NCBI GenBank assembly: GCA_964057225.1
Contig: OZ059900.1
Coordinates: 2,242,501-2,306,500, forward strand
Length of the DNA: 64,000 nt
Reading direction: 5' to 3'
DNA from: Auanema rhodensis
Taxonomy: Eukaryota; Nematoda; Chromadorea; Rhabditida; Rhabditidae
A program made the translations under genes and the position numbers. This document shows, piece after piece, positions 25,719 to 39,620 of this stretch (within the stretch, counting starts at the first letter, position 1; each line of letters opens with the position of its first letter). The notes under the pieces are model-generated. The model worked only from the letters and a program-made list of their open reading frames with translations, did no database searches and had not been told where the DNA came from.

Positions 25719-28151
25719 ATCGCTCATATATATGATCAAAAGCATAGTTTTACTGTCTATGATAACAAAAGTCTTCAAATATACACTAATAATGATTAAA
25801 TCACTGAATTTCACTCAAATAGCATTACTACACTAAGTATGGTCGTTTTTATGCCTTTAACACCATATACTCACCGATTTTTGGTACAAAATCTGTAATA
25901 CTTGTAAATTTTGATCATATTTGTTAAGATTCGAGAATCAAACACATAATACACAAAATAAGTCTATTTTTACAAGTTTGCACTGATATTTATTCATTTT
26001 GATCAAAAAAGGTCGAAAATAGAAAGAATTTTTGAAATTTCCGAGTTTTGAGTCCAATTTGGCTAAATCGCTCATATATATGATCAAAAGCATAGTTTTA
26101 TTGTCTATAACAACAAAAGTCATCAATTAAACGCTAGTGATGTTTAAATACTGAATTTCGCTCAAATAGCATTACTACACTAAGTATGGTCGTTTTTATG
26201 CCTTTAACACCATATACTCACCGATTTTTGGTACAAAATCTGTAATACTCGTAAATTTTGATCATATTCGTTAAGATTTGAGAATCAAACATACAATACA
26301 CAAAATCAGTCTATTTTTATGAGCTTGCACTGATATATATTCATTTTGATCAAAAAAGGTCGAAAATAGAAAGAATTTTTGAAATTTCCGAGTTTTGAGT
26401 CTAATTTGGCTAAATCGCTCATATATATGATCAAAAGCATAGTTTTATTGTCTATGACAACAAAAGTCATCAATTAAATGCTAGTGATGTTTAAATACTG
26501 AATTTCGCTCAAATAGCATTACTACACTAAGTATGGTCGTTTTTATGCCTTTAACACCATATACTCACCGATTTTTGGTACAAAATCTGTAATACTCGTA
26601 AATTTTGATCATATTCGGTGAGATTCGAGAATCAAACACACAATACACGAAATAAGTTTATTTTGACGAGTTTGCACTGGTATTTATTCATTTTGATCAA
26701 AAAAGGTCGAAAATAGAAAGAATTTTTGAATTTTCCGAGTTTTGAGTCCAATTGGGCTAAATCGCTCATATATATGATCAAAAGCATAGTTTTACTGTCT
26801 ATGATAACAAAAGTCTTCAAATATACACTAATAATGTGTAAATCACTGAATTTCACTCAAATAGCTTTACTACACTAAGTATGGTCGTTTTTATGCCTTT
26901 AACACCATATACTCACCGATTTTTGGTACAAAATCTGTAATACTCGTAAGCATCGATCATATTCGTTAAGATTCGAGAATCAAACACACAATACACAAAA
27001 TAAGTTTATTTTTACGAGTTTGCACTGATATTTATTCATTTTGATCAAAAAAGGTCGAAAATAGAAAGAATTTTTGAATTTTCCGAGTTTTGAGTCCAAT
27101 TGGGCTAAATCGCTCATATATATGATCAAAAGCATAGTTTCACTGTCTATGATAACAAAAGTCTTCAAATATACACTAGTAATGATTAAATCACTGAATT
27201 TCACTCAAATAGCATTACTACACTAAGTATGGTCGTTTTTATGCCTTTAACACCATATACTCACCGATTTTTGGTACAAAATCTGTAATACTTGTAAATT
27301 TTGATCATATTTGTTAAGATTCGAGAATCAAACACATAATACACGAAATAAGTCTATTTTTACAAGTTTGCACTGATATTTATTCATTTTGATCAAAAAA
27401 AGGTCGAAAATAGAAAAATTTTTTGAAATTTCCGAGTTTTGAGTCCAATTTGGCTAAATCGCTCATATATAAGATCAAAAGCATAGTTTTATTGTCTATA
27501 ACAACAAAAGTCATCAATTAAACGCTAGTGATATTTAAATACTGATTTTCGCTCAAGTAGCATTACTACACTAAGTATGGTCGTTTTTATGCCTTTAACA
27601 CCATATACTCACCGATTTTTGGTACAAAATCTGTAATACTTGTAAATTTTGATCATATTTGTTAAGATTTGAGAATCGAACATACAATACACAAAATCAG
27701 TCTATTTTTATGAGCTTGCACTGATATATATTCATTTTGATCAAAAAAGGTCGAAAATAGAAAGAATTTTTGAAATTTCCGAGTTTTGAGTCTAATTTGG
27801 CTAAATCGCTCATATATATGATCAGAAGCATAGTTTTAATGTCTATGACAACAAAAATCATCAATTAAACGCTAGTGATGTTTAAATACTGATTTTCGCT
27901 CAAATAGCATTACTACACTAAGTATGGTCGTTTTTATGCCTTTAACACCATATACTCACCGATTTTTGGTACAAAATCTGTAATACTCGTAAAATTTGAT
28001 CATATTTGTTAAGATTTGAGAATCAAACACACAATACACAAAATCAGTCTATTTTTATGAGTTTACACTGATATATATTCATTTTCATCAAAAAAGGTCG
28101 AAAATAGAAAGAATTTTTGAATTTTCCGAGTTTTGAGTCGAATTGGGCTAA
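25719..28151. repeat. Seven-monomer HOR copy, 2433 bp
   Basis: Starts at 25719, 26067, 26414, 26761, 27109, 27458 and 27805, canonical m1 to m7 with the catagttttattg form of m2. The m4 has three adjacent substitutions at 26950-26952 (gtaagcatcgatc where other m4 copies read gtaaatttcgatc). The m6 has atatttgttaagatttg where others have attcgttaag. Confidence 0.93.
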
Positions 28152-29889
28152 ATCGCTCATATATATGATCAAAAGCATAGTTTTACTGTCTATGATAACA
28201 AAAGTCTTCAAATATACACTAATAATGATTAAATCACTGAATTTCACTCAAATAGCATTACTACACTAAGTATGGTCGTTTTTATGCCTTTAACACCATA
28301 TACTCACCGATTTTTGGTACAAAATCTGTAATACTTGTAAATTTTGATCATATTTGTTAAGATTCGAGAATCAAACACATAATACACAAAATAAGTCTAT
28401 TTTTACAAGTTTGCACTGATATTTATTCATTTTGATCAAAAAAGGTCGAAAATAGAAAGAATTTTTGAAATTTCCGAGTTTTGAGTCCAATTTGGCTAAA
28501 TCGCTCATATATATGATCAAAAGCATAGTTTTATTGTCTATAACAACAAAAGTCATCAATTAAACGCTAGTGATGTTTAAATACTGAATTTCGCTCAAAT
28601 AGCATTACTACACTAAGTATGGTCGTTTTTATGCCTTTAACACCATATACTCACCGATTTTTGGTACAAAATCTGTAATACTCGTAAATTTTGATCATAT
28701 TCGTTAAGATTTGAGAATCAAACATACAATACACAAAATCAGTCTATTTTTATGAGCTTGCACTGATATATATTCATTTTGATCAAAAAAGGTCGAAAAT
28801 AGAAAGAATTTTTGAAATTTCCGAGTTTTGAGTCTAATTTGGCTAAATCGCTCATATATATGATCAAAAGCATAGTTTTATTGTCTATGACAACAAAAGT
28901 CATCAATTAAATGCTAGTGATGTTTAAATACTGAATTTCGCTCAAATAGCATTACTACACTAAGTATGGTCGTTTTTATGCCTTTAACACCATATACTCA
29001 CCGATTTTTGGTACAAAATCTGTAATACTCGTAAATTTTGATCATATTCGGTGAGATTCGAGAATCAAACACACAATACACGAAATAAGTTTATTTTGAC
29101 GAGTTTGCACTGGTATTTATTCATTTTGATCAAAAAAGGTCGAAAATAGAAAGAATTTTTGAATTTTCCGAGTTTTGAGTCCAATTGGGCTAAATCGCTC
29201 ATATATATGATCAAAAGCATAGTTTTACTGTCTATGATAACAAAAGTCTTCAAATATACACTAATAATGTGTAAATCACTGAATTTCACTCAAATAGCTT
29301 TACTACACTAAGTATGGTCGTTTTTATGCCTTTAACACCATATACTCACCGATTTTTGGTACAAAATCTGTAATACTCGTAAATTTCGATCATATTCGTT
29401 AAGATTCGAGAATCAAACACACAATACACAAAATAAGTTTATTTTTATGAGTTTACACTGATATATATTCATTTTCATCAAAAAAGGTCGAAAATAGAAA
29501 GAATTTTTGAATTTTCCGAGTTTTGAGTCCAATTGGGCTAAATCGCTCATATATATGATCAAAAGCATAGTTTCACTGTCTATGATAACAAAAGTCTTCA
29601 AATATACACTAGTAATGATTAAATCACTGAATTTCACTCAAATAGCATTACTACACTAAGTATGGTCGTTTTTATGCCTTTAACACCATATACTCACCGA
29701 TTTTTGGTACAAAATCTGTAATACTTGTAAATTTTGATCATATTTGTTAAGATTCGAGAATCAAACACATAATACACAAAATAAGTCTATTTTTACAAGT
29801 TTGCACTGATATTTATTCATTTTGATCAAAAAAGGTCGAAAATAGAAAGAATTTTTGAAATTTCCGAGTTTTGAGTCCAATTTGGCTAA
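28152..29889. repeat. Five-monomer HOR derivative, 1738 bp
   Basis: Starts at 28152 (m1), 28500 (m2), 28847 (m3), 29194 (m4 with an m7-like patch) and 29542 (m5 head joined to m1 tail, 348 bp). The m5/m1 hybrid removes m6 and m7 and leads directly into the next m2. Confidence 0.87.
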
Positions 29890-31974
29890 ATCGCTCATAT
29901 ATATGATCAAAAGCATAGTGTTATTGTCTATAACAACAAAAGTCATCAATTAAACGCTAGTGATGTTTAAATACTGAATTTCGCTCAAATAGCATTACTA
30001 CACTAAGTATGGTCGTTTTTATGCCTTTAACACCATATACTCACCGATTTTTGGTACAAAATCTGTAATACTCGTAAATTTTGATCATATTCGTTAAGAT
30101 TTGAGAATCAAACATACAATACACAAAATCAGTCTATTTTTATGAGCTTGCACTGATATATATTCATTTTGATCAAAAAAGGTCGAAAATAGAAAGAATT
30201 TTTGAAATTTCCGAGTTTTGAGTCTAATTTGGCTAAATCGCTCATATATATGATCAAAAGAATAGTTTTATTGTCTATGACAACAAAAGTCATCAATTAA
30301 ATGCTAGTGATGTTTAAATACTGAATATCGCTCAAATAGCATTACTACACTAAGTATGGTCGTTTTTATGCCTTTAACACCATATACTCACCGATTTTTG
30401 GTACAAAATCTGTAATACTCGTAAATTTTGATCATATCCGGTGAGATTCGAGAATCAAACACACAATACACGAAATAAGTTTATTTTGACGAGTTTGCAC
30501 TGGTATTTATTCATTTTGATCAAAAAAGGTCGAAAATAGAAAGAATTTTTGAATTTTCCGAGTTTTGAGTCCAATTGGGCTAAATCGCTCATATATATGA
30601 TCAAAAGCATAGTTTTACTGTCTATGATAACAAAAGTCTTCAAATATACACTAATAATGTGTAAATCACTGAATTTCACTCAAATAGCTTTACTACACTA
30701 AGTATGGTCGTTTTTATGCCTTTAACACCATATACTCACCGATTTTTGGTACAAAATCTGTAATACTCGTAAATTTCGATCATATTCGTTAAGATTCGAG
30801 AATCAAACACACAATACACGAAATAAGTTTATTTTTACGAGTTTGCACTGATATTTATTCATTTTGATCAAAAAAGGTCGAAAATAGAAAGAATTTTTGA
30901 ATTTTCCGAGTTTTGAGTCCAATTGGGCTAAATCGCTCATATATATGATCAAAAGCATAGTTTCACTGTCTATGATAACAAAAGTCTTCAAATATACACT
31001 AGTAATGATTAAATCACTGAATTTCACTCAAATAGCATTACTACACTAAGTATGGTCGTTTTTATGCCTTTAACACCATATACTCACCGATTTTTGGTAC
31101 AAAATCTGTAATACTTGTAAATTTTGATCATATTTGTTAAGATTCGAGAATCAAACACATAATACACGAAATAAGTCTATTTTTACAAGTTTGCACTGAT
31201 ATTTATTCATTTTGATCAAAAAAAGGTCGAAAATAGAAAAATTTTTTGAAATTTCCGAGTTTTGAGTCCAATTTGGCTAAATCGCTCATATATAAGATCA
31301 AAAGCATAGTTTTATTGTCTATAACAACAAAAGTCATCAATTAAACGCTAGTGATATTTAAATACTGATTTTCGCTCAAGTAGCATTACTACACTAAGTA
31401 TGGTCGTTTTTATGCCTTTAACACCATATACTCACCGATTTTTGGTACAAAATCTGTAATACTTGTAAATTTTGATCATATTCGTTAAGATTTGAGAATC
31501 GAACATACAATACACAAAATCAGTCTATTTTTATGAGCTTGCACTGATATATATTCATTTTGATCAAAAAAGGTCGAAAATAGAAAGAATTTTTGAAATT
31601 TCCGAGTTTTGAGTCTAATTTGGCTAAATCGCTCATATATATGATCAGAAGCATAGTTTTAATGTCTATGACAACAAAAATCATCAATTAAACGCTAGTG
31701 ATGTTTAAATACTGATTTTCGCTCAAATAGCATTACTACACTAAGTATGGTCGTTTTTATGCCTTTAACACCATATACTCACCGATTTTTGGTACAAAAT
31801 CTGTAATACTTGTAAATTTTGATCATATTTGTTAAGATTCGAGAATCAAACACATAATACACGAAATAAGTCTATTTTTACAAGTTTGCACTGATATTTA
31901 TTCATTTTGATCAAAAAAGGTCGAAAATAGAAAGAATTTTTGAAATTTCCGAGTTTTGAGTCCAATTTGGCTAA
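29890..31974. repeat. Six-monomer HOR derivative, 2085 bp
   Basis: Starts at 29890 (m2, catagtgttattg form), 30237 (m3 with gatcaaaagaatag, gaatatcgctc and catatccggtgag), 30584 (m4), 30932 (m5), 31281 (m6) and 31628 (m7 head with m1 tail). The last hybrid replaces both m7 and m1, so the period falls by exactly one 348 bp monomer. Confidence 0.87.
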
Positions 31975-34059
31975 ATCGCTCATATATATGATCAAAAGCA
32001 TAGTGTTATTGTCTATAACAACAAAAGTCATCAATTAAACGCTAGTGATGTTTAAATACTGAATTTCGCTCAAATAGCATTACTACACTAAGTATGGTCG
32101 TTTTTATGCCTTTAACACCATATACTCACCGATTTTTGGTACAAAATCTGTAATACTCGTAAATTTTGATCATATTCGTTAAGATTTGAGAATCAAACAT
32201 ACAATACACAAAATCAGTCTATTTTTATGAGCTTGCACTGATATATATTCATTTTGATCAAAAAAGGTCGAAAATAGAAAGAATTTTTGAAATTTCCGAG
32301 TTTTGAGTCTAATTTGGCTAAATCGCTCATATATATGATCAAAAGCATAGTTTTATTGTCTATGACAACAAAAGTCATCAATTAAATGCTAGTGATGTTT
32401 AAATACTGAATTTCGCTCAAATAGCATTACTACACTAAGTATGGTCGTTTTTATGCCTTTAACACCATATACTCACCGATTTTTGGTACAAAATCTGTAA
32501 TACTCGTAAATTTTGATCATATCCGGTGAGATTCGAGAATCAAACACACAATACACGAAATAAGTTTATTTTGACGAGTTTGCACTGGTATTTATTCATT
32601 TTGATCAAAAAAGGTCGAAAATAGAAAGAATTTTTGAATTTTCCGAGTTTTGAGTCCAATTGGGCTAAATCGCTCATATATATGATCAAAAGCATAGTTT
32701 TACTGTCTATGATAACAAAAGTCTTCAAATATACACTAATAATGTGTAAATCACTGAATTTCACTCAAATAGCTTTACTACACTAAGTATGGTCGTTTTT
32801 ATGCCTTTAACACCATATACTCACCGATTTTTGGTACAAAATCTGTAATACTCGTAAATTTCGATCATATTCGTTAAGATTCGAGAATCAAACACACAAT
32901 ACACGAAATAAGTTTATTTTTACGAGTTTGCACTGATATTTATTCATTTTGATCAAAAAAGGTCGAAAATAGAAAGAATTTTTGAATTTTCCGAGTTTTG
33001 AGTCCAATTGGGCTAAATCGCTCATATATATGATCAAAAGCATAGTTTCACTGTCTATGATAACAAAAGTCTTCAAATATACACTAGTAATGATTAAATC
33101 ACTGAATTTCACTCAAATAGCATTACTACACTAAGTATGGTCGTTTTTATGCCTTTAACACCATATACTCACCGATTTTTGGTACAAAATCTGTAATACT
33201 TGTAAATTTTGATCATATTTGTTAAGATTCGAGAATCAAACACATAATACACGAAATAAGTCTATTTTTACAAGTTTGCACTGATATTTATTCATTTTGA
33301 TCAAAAAAAGGTCGAAAATAGAAAAATTTTTTGAAATTTCCGAGTTTTGAGTCCAATTTGGCTAAATCGCTCATATATAAGATCAAAAGCATAGTTTTAT
33401 TGTCTATAACAACAAAAGTCATCAATTAAACGCTAGTGATATTTAAATACTGATTTTCGCTCAAGTAGCATTACTACACTAAGTATGGTCGTTTTTATGC
33501 CTTTAACACCATATACTCACCGATTTTTGGTACAAAATCTGTAATACTTGTAAATTTTGATCATATTCGTTAAGATTTGAGAATCGAACATACAATACAC
33601 AAAATCAGTCTATTTTTATGAGCTTGCACTGATATATATTCATTTTGATCAAAAAAGGTCGAAAATAGAAAGAATTTTTGAAATTTCCGAGTTTTGAGTC
33701 TAATTTGGCTAAATCGCTCATATATATGATCAGAAGCATAGTTTTAATGTCTATGACAACAAAAATCATCAATTAAACGCTAGTGATGTTTAAATACTGA
33801 TTTTCGCTCAAATAGCATTACTACACTAAGTATGGTCGTTTTTATGCCTTTAACACCATATACTCACCGATTTTTGGTACAAAATCTGTAATACTCGTAA
33901 AATTTGATCATATTTGTTAAGATTTGAGAATCAAACACACAATACACAAAATCAGTCTATTTTTATGAGTTTACACTGATATATATTCATTTTCATCAAA
34001 AAAGGTCGAAAATAGAAAGAATTTTTGAATTTTCCGAGTTTTGAGTCGAATTGGGCTAA
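31975..34059. repeat. HOR copy m2 to m7 following a hybrid m7/m1
   Basis: Starts at 31975 (m2), 32322 (m3 with catatccggtgag), 32669 (m4), 33017 (m5), 33366 (m6) and 33713 (m7). Together with the m1 tail in the preceding hybrid it completes the canonical order. The catatccggtgag form links this m3 to those at 30237 and 39968. Confidence 0.9.
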
Positions 34060-35797
34060 ATCGCTCATATATATGATCAAAAGCATAGTTTTACTGTCTA
34101 TGATAACAAAAGTCTTCAAATATACACTAATAATGATTAAATCACTGAATTTCACTCAAATAGCATTACTACACTAAGTATGGTCGTTTTTATGCCTTTA
34201 ACACCATATACTCACCGATTTTTGGTACAAAATCTGTAATACTTGTAAATTTTGATCATATTTGTTAAGATTCGAGAATCAAACACATAATACACAAAAT
34301 AAGTCTATTTTTACAAGTTTGCACTGATATTTATTCATTTTGATCAAAAAAGGTCGAAAATAGAAAGAATTTTTGAAATTTCCGAGTTTTGAGTCCAATT
34401 TGGCTAAATCGCTCATATATATGATCAAAAGCATAGTGTTATTGTCTATAACAACAAAAGTCATCAATTAAACGCTAGTGATGTTTAAATACTGAATTTC
34501 GCTCAAATAGCATTACTACACTAAGTATGGTCGTTTTTATGCCTTTAACACCATATACTCACCGATTTTTGGTACAAAATCTGTAATACTCGTAAATTTT
34601 GATCATATTTGTTAAGATTTGAGAATCAAACATACAATACACAAAATCAGTCTATTTTTATGAGCTTGCACTGATATATATTCATTTTGATCAAAAAAGG
34701 TCGAAAATAGAAAGAATTTTTGAAATTTCCGAGTTTTGAGTCTAATTTGGCTAAATCGCTCATATATATGATCAAAAGCATAGTTTTATTGTCTATGACA
34801 ACAAAAGTCATCAATTAAATGCTAGTGATGTTTAAATACTGAATTTCGCTCAAATAGCATTACTACACTAAGTATGGTCGTTTTTATGCCTTTAACACCA
34901 TATACTCACCGATTTTTGGTACAAAATCTGTAATACTCGTAAATTTTGATCATATTCGGTGAGATTCGAGAATCAAACACACAATACACGAAATAAGTTT
35001 ATTTTGACGAGTTTGCACTGGTATTTATTCATTTTGATCAAAAAAGGTCGAAAATAGAAAGAATTTTTGAATTTTCCGAGTTTTGAGTCCAATTGGGCTA
35101 AATCGCTCATATATATGATCAAAAGCATAGTTTTACTGTCTATGATAACAAAAGTCTTCAAATATACACTAGTAATGATTAAATCACTGAATTTCACTCA
35201 AATAGCATTACTACACTAAGTATGGTCGTTTTTATGCCTTTAACACCATATACTCACCGATTTTTGGTACAAAATCTGTAATACTTGTAAATTTTGATCA
35301 TATTTGTTAAGATTCGAGAATCAAACACATAATACACGAAATAAGTCTATTTTTACAAGTTTGCACTGATATTTATTCATTTTGATCAAAAAAAGGTCGA
35401 AAATAGAAAAAATTTTTGAAATTTCCGAGTTTTGAGTCTAATTTGGCTAAATCGCTCATATATATGATCAGAAGCATAGTTTTAATGTCTATGACAACAA
35501 AAATCATCAATTAAACGCTAGTGATGTTTAAATACTGATTTTCGCTCAAATAGCATTACTACACTAAGTATGGTCGTTTTTATGCCTTTAACACCATATA
35601 CTCACCGATTTTTGGTACAAAATCTGTAATACTCGTAAAATTTGATCATATTTGTTAAGATTTGAGAATCAAACACACAATACACAAAATCAGTCTATTT
35701 TTATGAGTTTACACTGATATATATTCATTTTCATCAAAAAAGGTCGAAAATAGAAAGAATTTTTGAATTTTCCGAGTTTTGAGTCGAATTGGGCTAA
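34060..35797. repeat. Five-monomer HOR derivative with m4/m5 fusion
   Basis: Starts at 34060 (m1), 34408 (m2), 34755 (m3), 35102 (m4-like gttttactg head with m5 actagtaatg and m5 tail, 349 bp) and 35451 (m7). The end of 35102 reads gtctaatttgg and runs straight into gatcagaag, so the m6 monomer is missing. Its gaaaaaatttttg differs from the gaaaaattttttg of other m5 tails, placing a switch near 35405-35440. Confidence 0.85.
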
Positions 35798-38230
35798 ATC
35801 GCTCATATATATGATCAAAAGCATAGTTTTACTGTCTATGATAACAAAAGTCTTCAAATATACACTAATAATGATTAAATCACTGAATTTCACTCAAATA
35901 GCATTACTACACTAAGTATGGTCGTTTTTATGCCTTTAACACCATATACTCACCGATTTTTGGTACAAAATCTGTAATACTTGTAAATTTTGATCATATT
36001 TGTTAAGATTCGGGAATCAAACACATAATACACAAAATAAGTCTATTTTTACAAGTTTGCACTGATATTTATTCATTTTGATCAAAAAAGGTCGAAAATA
36101 GAAAGAATTTTTGAAATTTCCGAGTTTTGAGTCCAATTTGGCTAAATCGCTCATATATATGATCAAAAGCATAGTGTTATTGTCTATAACAACAAAAGTC
36201 ATCAATTAAACGCTAGTGATGTTTAAATACTGAATTTCGCTCAAATAGCATTACTACACTAAGTATGGTCGTTTTTATGCCTTTAACACCATATACTCAC
36301 CGATTTTTGGTACAAAATCTGTAATACTCGTAAATTTTGATCATATTCGTTAAGATTTGAGAATCAAACATACAATACACAAAATCAGTCTATTTTTATG
36401 AGCTTGCACTGATATATATTCATTTTGATCAAAAAAGGTCGAAAATAGAAAGAATTTTTGAAATTTCCGAGTTTTGAGTCTAATTTGGCTAAATCGCTCA
36501 TATATATGATCAAAAGCATAGTTTTATTGTCTATGACAACAAAAGTCATCAATTAAATGCTAGTGATGTTTAAATACTGAATTTCGCTCAAATAGCATTA
36601 CTACACTAAGTATGGTCGTTTTTATGCCTTTAACACCATATACTCACCGATTTTTGGTACAAAATCTGTAATACTCGTAAATTTTGATCATATTCGGTGA
36701 GATTCGAGAATCAAACACACAATACACGAAATAAGTTTATTTTGACGAGTTTGCACTGGTATTTATTCATTTTGATCAAAAAAGGTCGAAAATAGAAAGA
36801 ATTTTTGAATTTTCCGAGTTTTGAGTCCAATTGGGCTAAATCGCTCATATATATGATCAAAAGCATAGTTTTACTGTCTATGATAACAAAAGTCTTCAAA
36901 TATACACTAATAATGTGTAAATCACTGAATTTCACTCAAATAGCTTTACTACACTAAGTATGGTCGTTTTTATGCCTTTAACACCATATACTCACCGATT
37001 TTTGGTACAAAATCTGTAATACTCGTAAATTTCGATCATATTCGTTAAGATTCGAGAATCAAACACACAATACACGAAATAAGTTTATTTTTACGAGTTT
37101 GCACTGATATTTATTCATTTTGATCAAAAAAGGTCGAAAATAGAAAGAATTTTTGAATTTTCCGAGTTTTGAGTCCAATTGGGCTAAATCGCTCATATGT
37201 ATGATCAAAAGCATAGTTTCACTGTCTATGATAACAAAAGTCTTCAAATATACAGTAGTAATGATTAAATCACTGAATTTCACTCAAATAGCATTACTAC
37301 ACTAAGTATGGTCGTTTTTATGCCTTTAACACCATATACTCACCGATTTTTGGTACAAAATCTGTAATACTTGTAAATTTTGATCATATTTGTTAAGATT
37401 CGAGAATCAAACACATAATACACGAAATAAGTCTATTTTTACAAGTTTGCACTGATATTTATTCATTTTGATCAAAAAAAGGTCGAAAATAGAAAAATTT
37501 TTTGAAATTTCCGAGTTTTGAGTCCAATTTGGCTAAATCGCTCATATATAAGATCAAAAGCATAGTTTTATTGTCTATAACAACAAAAGTCATCAATTAA
37601 ACGCTAGTGATATTTAAATACTGATTTTCGCTCAAGTAGCATTACTACACTAAGTATGGTCGTTTTTATGCCTTTAACACCATATACTCACCGATTTTTG
37701 GTACAAAATCTGTAATACTTGTAAATTTTGATCATATTCGTTAAGATTTGAGAATCGAACATACAATACACAAAATCAGTCTATTTTTATGAGCTTGCAC
37801 TGATATATATTCATTTTGATCAAAAAAGGTCGAAAATAGAAAGAATTTTTGAAATTTCCGAGTTTTGAGTCTAATTTGGCTAAATCGCTCATATATATGA
37901 TCAGAAGCATAGTTTTAATGTCTATGACAACAAAAATCATCAATTAAACGCTAGTGATGTTTAAATACTGATTTTCGCTCAAATAGCATTACTACACTAA
38001 GTATGGTCGTTTTTATGCCTTTAACACCATATACTCACCGATTTTTGGTACAAAATCTGTAATACTCGTAAAATTTGATCATATTTGTTAAGATTTGAGA
38101 ATCAAACACACAATACACAAAATCAGTCTATTTTTATGAGTTTACACTGATATATATTCATTTTCATCAAAAAAGGTCGAAAATAGAAAGAATTTTTGAA
38201 TTTTCCGAGTTTTGAGTCGAATTGGGCTAA
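35798..38230. repeat. Seven-monomer HOR copy, 2433 bp
   Basis: Starts at 35798, 36146, 36493, 36840, 37188, 37537 and 37884, canonical m1 to m7. The m1 has the rare gattcgggaatc at 36008-36019, shared only with monomer 42749. The m5 has private catatgtatg and tacagtagtaatg. Confidence 0.93.
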
Positions 38231-39620
38231 ATCGCTCATATATATGATCAAAAGCATAGTTTTACTGTCTATGATAACAAAAGTCTTCAAATATACACTA
38301 ATAATGATTAAATCACTGAATTTCACTCAAATAGCATTACTACACTAAGTATGGTCGTTTTTATGCCTTTAACACCATATACTCACCGATTTTTGGTACA
38401 AAATCTGTAATACTTGTAAATTTTGATCATATTTGTTAAGATTCGAGAATCAAACACATAATACACAAAATAAGTCTATTTTTACAAGTTTGCACTGATA
38501 TTTATTCATTTTGATCAAAAAAGGTCGAAAATAGAAAGAATTTTTGAAATTTCCGAGTTTTGAGTCCAATTTGGCTAAATCGCTCATATATATGATCAAA
38601 AGCATAGTGTTATTGTCTATAACAACAAAAGTCATCAATTAAACGCTAGTGATGTTTAAATACTGAATTTCGCTCAAATAGCATTACTACACTAAGTATG
38701 GTCGTTTTTATGCCTTTAACACCATATACTCACCGATTTTTGGTACAAAATCTGTAATACTCGTAAATTTTGATCATATTTGTTAAGATTTGAGAATCAA
38801 ACATACAATACACAAAATCAGTCTATTTTTATGAGCTTGCACTGATATATATTCATTTTGATCAAAAAAGGTCGAAAATAGAAAGAATTTTTGAAATTTC
38901 CGAGTTTTGAGTCTAATTTGGCTAAATCGCTCATATATATGATCAAAAGCATAGTTTTATTGTCTATGACAACAAAAGTCATCAATTAAATGCTAGTGAT
39001 GTTTAAATACTGAATTTCGCTCAAATAGCATTACTACACTAAGTATGGTCGTTTTTATGCCTTTAACACCATATACTCACCGATTTTTGGTACAAAATCT
39101 GTAATACTCGTAAATTTTGATCATATTCGGTGAGATTCGAGAATCAAACACACAATACACGAAATAAGTTTATTTTGACGAGTTTGCACTGGTATTTATT
39201 CATTTTGATCAAAAAAGGTCGAAAATAGAAAGAATTTTTGAATTTTCCGAGTTTTGAGTCCAATTGGGCTAAATCGCTCATATATATGATCAAAAGCATA
39301 GTTTTACTGTCTATGATAACAAAAGTCTTCAAATATACACTAGTAATGATTAAATCACTGAATTTCACTCAAATAGCATTACTACACTAAGTATGGTCGT
39401 TTTTATGCCTTTAACACCATATACTCACCGATTTTTGGTACAAAATCTGTAATACTTGTAAATTTTGATCATATTTGTTAAGATTCGAGAATCAAACACA
39501 TAATACACAAAATAAGTCTATTTTTACAAGTTTGCACTGATATTTATTCATTTTGATCAAAAAAGGTCGAAAATAGAAAGAATTTTTGAAATTTCCGAGT
39601 TTTGAGTCCAATTTGGCTAA
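38231..39620. repeat. Four-monomer HOR derivative, 1390 bp
   Basis: Starts at 38231 (m1), 38579 (m2), 38926 (m3) and 39273 (m4 head, m5-like actagtaatg, m1 tail with acacaaaataag, 348 bp). The composite class-A monomer stands in for m4, m5, m6, m7 and the next m1. This is the shortest derivative containing m2 and m3. Confidence 0.87.
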
